Part shown: positions 58,040 to 64,000 of the stretch, piece after piece
How the letters are laid out: each line of letters begins with the position of its first letter
How positions within the stretch are numbered: position 1 is the first letter of the stretch
DNA from: Nitrospirota bacterium
Lineage (GTDB): Bacteria; Nitrospirota; Thermodesulfovibrionia; Thermodesulfovibrionales; JdFR-88
DNA: 64,000 bases
Direction of reading: 5' to 3'
Assembly (NCBI GenBank): GCA_021840255.1
Contig: JAKBYX010000002.1
Coordinates: forward strand, 186,859 to 250,858
Program-made: the position numbers and the translations under genes
The notes under the pieces: model-generated
What the model saw: the letters and a program-made list of their open reading frames with translations, nothing else
What the model was told of the DNA's origin: nothing
Database searches by the model: none

Positions 58040-60709
58040 TCAGCCTGCGGCCTCCACGGCGGCCGTTTTTGCCGACTTTTTGGGCCTAAGCGTTATGCTT
58101 CCGCTCTTGTCGACATCCACTTCAACCAGATCGCCCTCTTTGAACGTCCGTTCAAGGAGTTTTGTCGCCAGGGGGTTCAACACCTCGCGCTGTATCGCCC
58201 TTTTGAGCGGCCTGGCGCCGTAGACCGGGTCAAAGCCGATCTCGGCCAGCTTCTTTTTTGCCCTGTCGGTGAGGACCAGATCCAGCCCCTTGCCCGTCAG
58301 GTAACGCTTCATCAGGTTTCCCTGTATTTCCACTATCTGCCTGAGCAGCTCTTCCGTAAGCGGGTTAAAGATTATGATCTCGTCGATCCTGTTTAAGAAC
58401 TCGGGCTTGAAGTTGGCCTTCAAATCCTGGAGGATTTTGTTCTTAAGGTCCTCCTCGTTTTCGCCAGGGGGGCCCCAATAAACGCGCGGCCTCTTCCTGC
58501 GTTCCTCCAGCAGTTCCTGTATATGGACGCTGCCTATGTTGGAGGTGAGGATTATAACCGTGTTCCTGAAGTCAACCACGCGCCCGTGGCCATCGGTAAG
58601 CCGTCCGTCATCCAGTATCTGCAGAAGAAGGTTGAAGACCTCGGGATGGGCCTTTTCTATCTCGTCAAAAAGCAGCACTGAATAAGGTTTCCTGCGCACC
58701 GCTTCAGTTAGCTGCCCCCCTTCTTCATATCCCACATAGCCTGGCGGCGCCCCTATAAGACGTGACACCGTGTGCCGCTCCTGGTATTCGGACATGTCTA
58801 TGCGCACCATGGAGCTTTCATCATCGAAGAGAAATTCGGCCAGCGCCTTGGCCAGCTCCGTTTTGCCTACGCCGGTGGGGCCAAGGAATATGAATGAGCC
58901 TATAGGCCGGTTGGGGTCCTGCACGCCGGCCCTTGCCCTTCTTATTGCGTTTGAGATAGCGGCAATGGCCTCGTCCTGCCCTACCACGCGCATGCGGAGG
59001 CGCTCCTCCATTTTGAGAAGTTTTTGCACCTCCGTCTCAAGCATCCTGGAGACCGGGATGCCAGTCCACTTGGAGATGACCTGTGCCACATCCTCCTCGT
59101 CCACCACTTCCTTGAGCATCTTCCTTTTGATCTGCACCTGGGCAAGTTTTTTAGTTTCGGAATCAAGCTGTTTCGCAAGTTCAAGCAGCGTGCCGTATTT
59201 GAGCTCCGCCGCCCGCCCCAGATTGCCCTCGCGTTCGGCCCGCTCGGCCTCGATGCGCCTTGTCTCCATCTCTTCCTTTATATCCCGTATCCTGGAGATG
59301 ACCTCCTTTTCGCTCATCCACTGAGAGCGCAGGCTGTCCTTGCGTTCAGAAAGCTCGGCTATCTCGCGCTGTATGCCTTCCAGCCGCTTTATGGACTCAT
59401 CCGAACCGTCTTTGAGCATTCCCTGCTTCTCTATCTCCAGTTGCCTGATCTTGCGTTCCACCTCATCCAGTTCCACAGGCATGCTGTCTATCTCCATGCG
59501 GAGTTTAGAGGCGGCCTCGTCTATAAGGTCTATTGCCTTGTCGGGTAGGAATCTGTCCGTAATGTACCTGTCCGAGAGCACGGCTGCGGCAACCAGAGCC
59601 TGGTCCTTTATTTTCACGCCATGGTGCACTTCATAGCGCTCCTTCAGGCCGCGCAGGATGGAAATGGTGTCCTCCGCGGTGGGCTCCTTGACCAGGATGG
59701 GCTGGAACCTCCTTTCAAGGGCGGGGTCTTTCTCTATGTATTTCCGGTATTCGTTTACCGTGGTGGCTCCTATGCACCGCAGCTCGCCCCTTGCAAGCGC
59801 CGGCTTTAACATGTTGGAGGCGTCCATCGCGCCCTCTGCCGCACCGGCCCCTACGATGGTATGCATCTCATCTATAAAGAGGATGACCTTTCCGCTGGCT
59901 TGCTCTACCTCCTTGAGCACCGCCTTCAGCCTCTCCTCGAACTCCCCCCTGTACTTTGCCCCGGCGATAAGAGCGCCCATGTCCAGGGCCACCGTCTTTT
60001 TGTGCCTCAGCGTCTCGGGCACGTCACCCTGGACTATGCGCTGCGCCAGTCCGTCCACTATGGCGGTCTTGCCCACTCCGGGGTCGCCGATGAGCACCGG
60101 GTTGTTCTTGGTCCTCCTTGAAAGCACCTGTATCAGGCGGCGTATCTCCTCATCCCTTCCTATCACGGGGTCCAGTTTGCCTTTTTTTGCAAGCTCTGTG
60201 AGGTCCCTGCCGTAGCGGGCCAGCGCCTGGTATTTGTCTTCCGGGTTCTGGTCAGTCACCTTCTGGGTGCCCCTTATCTCCTGCATGGAGGCAAGTATCA
60301 TGTCCGGGGTGGCGCCCCTGCCGGCCAGCGCCTGCGCCCCCGGGCCCCCTTCCATGGCGATTGCGTACAGCAGGTGCTCCACGCTCACGAATTCATCCGT
60401 TAGATGGGTTGCCTGCTGCATGGCCTTCTCCATTACGTCTTTAAGCCTGGCCGAAGCGTAGAACTGCCCAAGCGGAGTGGAGCCGGAGGCCTTGGGGAAC
60501 TTGTCGATTATCTTTTCGACATCTGCTTCGAGCCCCCCGGTTTCTACGCCCATCCGGCCCAGTATCTGAACTGCAAGGCCTTCGCCGTCCCTGAGCAGGG
60601 CCAGCAAGAGGTGCTCGGGCTGAAGTTCCTGGTTGCCTTTGCCCTCCGCAATCCTCTGGCTTTCGGCCATCGCCTCCTGTGATTTGTAAGTTAATTTGTC
60701 CAATCTCAT
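58040..60709 (-). CDS. clpB: ATP-dependent chaperone ClpB
   Basis: The 889-residue Hsp100 disaggregase has a Clp N domain, two AAA+ modules and a middle coiled coil. Walker motifs: GDPGVGKTA with '[10 protein letters not shown]' in module 1, [14 protein letters not shown] with '[10 protein letters not shown]' in module 2. The coiled coil spans about residues 410-525, the length typical of ClpB rather than ClpA/C. The C-terminus has a Lys-rich tail. It works with DnaK/DnaJ to extract proteins from aggregates. It is the last gene of dnaJ-hspR-clpB, 57 bp after hspR. Confidence 0.97.
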   Translation of the reverse strand: MRLDKLTYKSQEAMAESQRIAEGKGNQELQPEHLLLALLRDGEGLAVQILGRMGVETGGLEADVEKIIDKFPKASGSTPLGQFYASARLKDVMEKAMQQATHLTDEFVSVEHLLYAIAMEGGPGAQALAGRGATPDMILASMQEIRGTQKVTDQNPEDKYQALARYGRDLTELAKKGKLDPVIGRDEEIRRLIQVLSRRTKNNPVLIGDPGVGKTAIVDGLAQRIVQGDVPETLRHKKTVALDMGALIAGAKYRGEFEERLKAVLKEVEQASGKVILFIDEMHTIVGAGAAEGAMDASNMLKPALARGELRCIGATTVNEYRKYIEKDPALERRFQPILVKEPTAEDTISILRGLKERYEVHHGVKIKDQALVAAAVLSDRYITDRFLPDKAIDLIDEAASKLRMEIDSMPVELDEVERKIRQLEIEKQGMLKDGSDESIKRLEGIQREIAELSERKDSLRSQWMSEKEVISRIRDIKEEMETRRIEAERAEREGNLGRAAELKYGTLLELAKQLDSETKKLAQVQIKRKMLKEVVDEEDVAQVISKWTGIPVSRMLETEVQKLLKMEERLRMRVVGQDEAIAAISNAIRRARAGVQDPNRPIGSFIFLGPTGVGKTELAKALAEFLFDDESSMVRIDMSEYQERHTVSRLIGAPPGYVGYEEGGQLTEAVRRKPYSVLLFDEIEKAHPEVFNLLLQILDDGRLTDGHGRVVDFRNTVIILTSNIGSVHIQELLEERRKRPRVYWGPPGENEEDLKNKILQDLKANFKPEFLNRIDEIIIFNPLTEELLRQIVEIQGNLMKRYLTGKGLDLVLTDRAKKKLAEIGFDPVYGARPLKRAIQREVLNPLATKLLERTFKEGDLVEVDVDKSGSITLRPKKSAKTAAVEAAG

Positions 60710-60765
60710 GGTCCTCTTGCCTCCTGCCTTTTAAAAAATCCTGATCATGCTTTTTTTCTTTTCTT

Positions 60766-61131
60766 TTACTTTTCATCGCGGGGGCTTTTTTCCCCCGAAA
60801 ACATCTGCCTGATCCTTTTTTCAAAGTCGCCGCGGAACTCGTTTTCAAGGTGTTCCATCATCTGCAGCATCTCATTTTGCAGCCCCTCGATCCGCTCCCT
60901 CATCCGCAAAATGATCTCCACGCCAGCCTTGTTCACTCCCATTTCCCGCGTGAGCCTCAGGACCATTCCGATGCGCTCCACGTCGCTTTCCGAATAAAGC
61001 CTCTGCTTGTTGGTCCTGGTCGGGTGGACGAAGCCTTGCCGCTCATACATCCGCAGGGTCTGTGGATGCACATGGAGCATACGGGCCACGACGCTTATCA
61101 TATAAAGAGGCTGTTCCTTCTCCCTTTTCAT
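60766..61131 (-). CDS. hspR: MerR-family heat-shock repressor HspR
   Basis: The 121-residue protein has the HspR pattern 'PLYMISVVARMLHVHPQTLRMYERQGFVHPTRTNKQRLYSESDVERI', a MerR-type winged helix, then a helical dimerisation segment. HspR represses dnaK/clpB-type operons together with DnaK. ATG 61131 lies one base after the dnaJ stop, ruling out the longer frame from 61209. It is cotranscribed with the chaperones it presumably represses. Confidence 0.93.
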   Translation of the reverse strand: MKREKEQPLYMISVVARMLHVHPQTLRMYERQGFVHPTRTNKQRLYSESDVERIGMVLRLTREMGVNKAGVEIILRMRERIEGLQNEMLQMMEHLENEFRGDFEKRIRQMFSGEKSPRDEK

Positions 61132-61132
61132 C

Positions 61133-62242
61133 TCAGTGCAAAATGTCCTTGCGGGGATTTTCTCCGTATGCCGCCTCAAGCTCGGACAGCGCCGCCTTTG
61201 CGCGCTCACCTATGTCTCTGGGCAAAACTATGTTGATGTCCACATAAAGATTGCCTCTGCCGCCCTTTGGAGAGGAAAACCCCTTGCCTTTTAATTTGAA
61301 CCGCTGTCCGCCGCGCGTGCCTGCAGGCAGCTTCATGATCGCTTTTCCGTCCGGGGTGGGCACCTCTATCTTTGCTCCCAAGGCGGCCTCTCCTATGGTA
61401 ACGGGCACCTCCAGGTAAACGTTGTCCGCCTCTCTTTTAAAAAAAGGATGGGGCTGCACCTTGATTTTTATCCGGAGGTCGCCTGCGGACCCGCCGTCAA
61501 CACCAGCGTTGCCAAGCCCCCTTAACCGCAGCATGGAACCGTTGTCCACTCCGGCCGGTATCTTTACTGAAACCGTTTCCGTTGTTATCTTTTTGCCGGC
61601 GCCCCTGCAGGAAGGGCAGACCTTTACCGCCTTCTGGCCGGTGCCGCCGCAGTCCGGGCAAGCCTGCAAAGTGCTGAAAAATCCCCTTTTTGACTGAAGT
61701 TTTCCGGTCCCTTTGCACCTGGGGCATTTGCTTACCTCGGAGGCCCCTACACCTCCGCACTGGGGGCAGACGGCCTCCCTGTTGATGGATACCTGCCTTG
61801 TCGTGCCGCCGAACGCCTCCTTAAAGGTCACATCCATTTCTGTATAGAGGTCCGCACCCTTCCGGGGAACGCCCCTCTGCCGCGCCGTGCCGCCAAAAAG
61901 CTCAGAAAATATGTCGCCGAAACCGAAATCGTACTCCGCGCCCCCTGTCCCGTAGCCGGTCCCGAAACCCCCGTAACCGGGTTGCCCCGCACCAGCCCAT
62001 TCGCCGGCCCCAGGCCATTCGAATTTCTCAGGCCCGCGGTCGTACTGCTCCTTTTTCTTCGGATCGCTCAGTACGGCATAGGCCTCGTTGATCTCCTTGA
62101 ATTTCTCCTCAGAGGCCTTGTCGCCGGGGTTCAGGTCAGGGTGATACTTCCTGGCAAGTTTGCGGTATGCCGCTTTTATCTCATCGGCAGTGGCTTTTCT
62201 TTCTACTCCCAATATCCCGTAAAAATCCTTCGCAGCCGCCAT
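61133..62242 (-). CDS. dnaJ: Chaperone protein DnaJ
   Basis: A full-length class A J-protein of 369 residues: J domain with HPD in '[12 protein letters not shown]', a Gly/Phe-rich region ('[24 protein letters not shown]'), four CxxCxGxG-type zinc motifs ([32 protein letters not shown]) and the C-terminal substrate-binding domain. It stimulates DnaK ATPase and delivers substrates. No dnaK or grpE gene is nearby. It is first in the chaperone operon. Confidence 0.96.
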   Translation of the reverse strand: MAAAKDFYGILGVERKATADEIKAAYRKLARKYHPDLNPGDKASEEKFKEINEAYAVLSDPKKKEQYDRGPEKFEWPGAGEWAGAGQPGYGGFGTGYGTGGAEYDFGFGDIFSELFGGTARQRGVPRKGADLYTEMDVTFKEAFGGTTRQVSINREAVCPQCGGVGASEVSKCPRCKGTGKLQSKRGFFSTLQACPDCGGTGQKAVKVCPSCRGAGKKITTETVSVKIPAGVDNGSMLRLRGLGNAGVDGGSAGDLRIKIKVQPHPFFKREADNVYLEVPVTIGEAALGAKIEVPTPDGKAIMKLPAGTRGGQRFKLKGKGFSSPKGGRGNLYVDINIVLPRDIGERAKAALSELEAAYGENPRKDILH

Positions 62243-62314
62243 TTCGATTTTTTTCTTTGCCTGTCCTGTCTTTGCCTGTTTTGGTTCCGCCCGAATTTGC
62301 TTTCCCTGTTTTTT

Positions 62315-62344
62315 AATATATTATCTTTAGCCGGATCGTGTCAA
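62315..62344 (-). promoter_or_regulatory. Proximal promoter of dnaJ-hspR-clpB
   Basis: On the minus strand TTGACA (62339-62344) is followed by TATATT at 18 bp (62315-62320) or TAATAT at 15 bp. No HspR HAIR-type operator (CTTGAGT-N7-ACTCAAG) is recognisable in the region. Confidence 0.45.
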
Positions 62345-62384
62345 GTATTATCATGCCATAAAAGTAAACATACTTTATATGTGA

Positions 62385-62412
62385 ATTGTAGCACCCCCGT
62401 AAGGGCTGTCAA
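62385..62412 (-). promoter_or_regulatory. Distal promoter of dnaJ-hspR-clpB
   Basis: TTGACA (62407-62412) and TACAAT (62385-62390), 16 bp apart on the minus strand, form a second near-consensus promoter about 145 bp upstream of dnaJ, next to the divergent rlmB start. Confidence 0.5.
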
Positions 62413-62421
62413 CAGGAATTA

Positions 62422-63186
62422 ATGTTATCCTACTGTATGGATATATCATCAAGACAGGCGGGCGGCATGTTGATCTACGGGGTAAACCCGGTTATGGAGG
62501 CGCTCCGGGCAGGGGCCGTTACAAAGATATTTGTTTCGGCAAAGAGGGAGGACATCCCGCACATCTTAAGCCTTGCCAGGGAACGCGGCGTTCCTGTGGA
62601 CAGGGTGGCCCCTTCTTTTTTTGAGGCCCTTCCAAAGGGCCACCAGTCCGTAGCCGCTAAGGTGCGCGAAAAATCCTTTATGGGCACCGGGGAGATGCTT
62701 GAGGCCGCCGCCAAGGTTGGCGAGCCGCCGCTTCTGGTGGCGCTGGACGGCGTGGAGGACCCCAGGAACCTGGGCGCGATCATGCGAAGCGCGCTTGCGC
62801 TAGGCGCCCATGGTATAATAATAGGGAAACACCGCCAGTCCGGGCTTACCCCAGAGGCATTCAAGGCGTCAGCCGGTGCTGCCTGGAGCCTTCCAGTTTC
62901 GAGGGAGGCCAACATCAAGTACGCCCTTGATATGCTTAAGGAAAATGGGCTTGTGGTCGCCGGGACCGCCGCTGGCGTTGGCGTGGCCCCTTGGGAGGCA
63001 GACTTGAGGGTGCCGCTTGTATTGGTTCTTGGAGGCGAGGGGGCGGGGCTCAGGCGGGTGGTCACTGAGAGGTGTGATTACCTCTTAAGCGTACCGGTGC
63101 GGGGCGTTGAATCCCTGAATGTGTCCGTGAGCGCAGGGATATTCCTTTCAGAGGTTTTGCGGCAAAGAAGCAGCAAAAAGAAGTAA
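62422..63186 (+). CDS. rlmB: 23S rRNA (guanosine2251-2'-O)-methyltransferase (RlmB/TrmH family)
   Basis: The SPOUT methyltransferase has an N-terminal substrate-binding domain ('IYGVNPVMEALRAGAVTKIFV', 'PVDRVAPSFFEALPKGHQSVAAKV') and the SAM-binding knot with 'VEDPRNLGAIMRSALALGAHGIII', 'VLGGEGAGLRRVVTERCDYLLSVPVRGVESLNVSVSAGIFLSEV'. It methylates the P-loop guanosine of 23S rRNA. ATG 62422 is the longest frame; ATG 62467 directly before the domain follows GGCGGG and may be the true start. Confidence 0.92.
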   Translation: MLSYCMDISSRQAGGMLIYGVNPVMEALRAGAVTKIFVSAKREDIPHILSLARERGVPVDRVAPSFFEALPKGHQSVAAKVREKSFMGTGEMLEAAAKVGEPPLLVALDGVEDPRNLGAIMRSALALGAHGIIIGKHRQSGLTPEAFKASAGAAWSLPVSREANIKYALDMLKENGLVVAGTAAGVGVAPWEADLRVPLVLVLGGEGAGLRRVVTERCDYLLSVPVRGVESLNVSVSAGIFLSEVLRQRSSKKK

Positions 63187-63243
63187 AAGACTTAAAAACC
63201 TGAAATTTTGTCCTAACCAAGAAAAATCACTTGAATTTAAAGA

Positions 63244-63273
63244 TTGACAGGAATATAATATATTCCCTATATT
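63244..63273 (+). promoter_or_regulatory. Promoter of the tRNA-tuf operon
   Basis: TTGACA (63244-63249) and TATATT (63268-63273) are 18 bp apart, about 47 bp upstream of the first tRNA, in an AT-rich context typical of strong stable-RNA promoters. Confidence 0.6.
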
Positions 63274-63319
63274 AATAGGTTGATAAAAAAGGGGAGATTT
63301 GCGCTCCAAGGGCCAGGTA

Positions 63320-63395
63320 GCCACCGTAGCTCAGTAGGTAGAGCAGCTGATTTGTAATCAGCGGGTCGGGGGTTCGATTCCCTTCGGTGGCTCCA
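63320..63395 (+). tRNA. tRNA-Thr(TGT)
   Basis: Acceptor GCCACCG/CGGTGGC, anticodon arm GCTGA-TTTGTAA-TCAGC with TGT, normal T-arm, discriminator T, and an encoded CCA. First of four tRNAs in front of tuf. Confidence 0.95.
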
Positions 63396-63409
63396 AGAAG
63401 GGCTGTATA

Positions 63410-63491
63410 GGAGAGGTTCCCGAGTGGCTAAAGGGGACGGGCTGTAAACCCGTTGGCGTAGCCTACGGAGGTTCGAATCCTCCCCTCTCCA
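63410..63491 (+). tRNA. tRNA-Tyr(GTA)
   Basis: Acceptor GGAGAGG/CCTCTCC, anticodon arm CGGG-CTGTAAA-CCCG with GTA, and a long variable arm typical of bacterial tRNA-Tyr. CCA is not encoded. Confidence 0.95.
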
Positions 63492-63594
63492 CTGGTTTCT
63501 TGGCGGTTATTTGGGTTGGTGTGCATGTGCCTGGAGGGTTTTTCTCAGGTGCCGGTCTCTTTTTTTGAAGCGGCTTTTTTATTTTTAACTTGAA

Positions 63595-63669
63595 GCGGGA
63601 GTAGCTCAGTGGTAGAGCGTCAGCCTTCCAAGCTGAGGGTCGCGGGTTCGAATCCCGTTTCCCGCTCCA
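63595..63669 (+). tRNA. tRNA-Gly(TCC)
   Basis: Acceptor GCGGGAG/TTCCCGC (one G-U pair), anticodon arm CAGCC-TTCCAAG-CTG region with TCC, short variable loop and encoded CCA. Confidence 0.95.
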
Positions 63670-63726
63670 TTTCAAGGGCGAGTGGGCAGACATTTTCCAT
63701 TTTTTGGGCAGGCGAAGGTCGGTGAT

Positions 63727-63799
63727 GCCCATGTAGCTCAGTCGGCAGAGCACATCCTTGGTAAGGATGAGGTCACCGGTTCGATCCCGGTCATGGGCT
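63727..63799 (+). tRNA. tRNA-Thr(GGT)
   Basis: Acceptor GCCCATG/CATGGGC, anticodon arm ATCCT-TGGTAAG-GAT region with GGT, and normal D- and T-arms. CCA is not encoded (T-TTT follows). Confidence 0.95.
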
Positions 63800-63890
63800 T
63801 TTTGATGAATGGAAATTCGCATGGTTTTTTTGATTTTTGATTGAATGGATTTTTCTTTTTTTGAGAGATCTATATAGGAGGGCATGATAA

Positions 63891-64000
63891 ATGGCTAAGG
63901 CGAAATTTGAGAGAGTAAAGCCCCATGCGAACATAGGGACGATCGGGCATGTGGACCATGGGAAGACGACCCTTACGGCGGCGATCACGAAGGTGATGGG
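63891..64000 (+). CDS. tuf: Elongation factor Tu (start only, 3' truncated)
   Basis: The first 36 codons read [19 protein letters not shown] followed by [13 protein letters not shown], the EF-Tu N-terminus with the G1 P-loop [14 protein letters not shown] at 63876-63881 lies nine bases before ATG. It follows tRNA-Thr-Tyr-Gly-Thr, the tufB arrangement. The gene continues beyond the window. Confidence 0.97.
   Translation, partial: MAKAKFERVKPHANIGTIGHVDHGKTTLTAAITKVM

Noticed and set aside
63463..63885. 140-codon minus-strand frame across the tRNA cluster
   Set aside because: It is the reverse translation of tRNA genes (it yields the familiar RDRTGDL/SGKRDSNPRPSA artefact) and not a protein.

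Overview
The window is about 64 kb of a moderately GC-rich Gram-negative bacterial chromosome, cut inside a gene at both ends. The best lineage guess is Nitrospirota or a related deep or delta-proteobacterial group. The reasons are a dnaJ-hspR-clpB operon, a protein-only RNase P of the HARP family, NuoE/F/G-like subunits mixed with signalling proteins, and a ccsA-hemA-hemC cluster. No rRNA is present, so this remains inference. TTG and GTG starts are frequent, and A-rich low-complexity tracts occur both between and inside genes.

Layout. 1-2.9 kb: the end of a 2-hydroxyacyl-CoA dehydratase activase, a 31-residue basic AURKAIP1/COX24-like protein with its own promoter, a small coiled-coil ORF and a divergent exported amidase-like protein. 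2.98-15.6 kb: a co-oriented alpha-glucan/trehalose operon (duplicated DUF5752 protein, TreT-like GT4, TreZ, GH57-DUF3536, TreY, MalQ) ending in lgt. 15.6-16.2 kb: three tandem paralogous promoter-terminator units that look like an undescribed family of small RNAs. 16.2-17.8 kb: leuB and leuD. 18.0-26.8 kb (minus strand): a NuoG/F/ferredoxin/E-like NAD(P)-linked module whose E subunit carries a CheY-like receiver domain, preceded by two HATPase proteins, a PHP protein, a DRTGG protein and a receiver plus GcvH-like protein. 27-41.3 kb: housekeeping genes (DUF401, argG, dprA, topA, a MobB-like P-loop protein, ccsA, hemA, hemC, nadD, rsfS, rlmH, a LapA-LapB-like fusion, HARP RNase P). 41.4-43.1 kb: a hypothetical protein, a Fur/PerR regulator with an operator on its own promoter, and a CPBP protease.

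43.5-57.6 kb is an accessory region that is visibly more AT-rich towards its right end. It holds a repeat-containing membrane protein behind a structured leader, a chemoreceptor behind a sigma28-type promoter, a substrate-binding protein without signal peptide, a GYD protein, Cache sensors (one with an apparent frameshift at a T tract), a cupin, small exported proteins and a RelBE-type toxin-antitoxin pair. It ends with a 1430-residue protein that fuses a GT4 glycosyltransferase, a STAND NTPase and seven near-identical 46-residue TPR repeats. That gene abuts the terminator of a tRNA-Arg/tRNA-Leu pair in which the Arg tRNA looks degenerate. The fusion is the strongest candidate for an undescribed (possibly defence-type) system.

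57.6-64 kb returns to core genes: clpB-hspR-dnaJ, divergent rlmB, then tRNA-Thr-Tyr-Gly-Thr followed by the start of tuf, the classic tufB arrangement.
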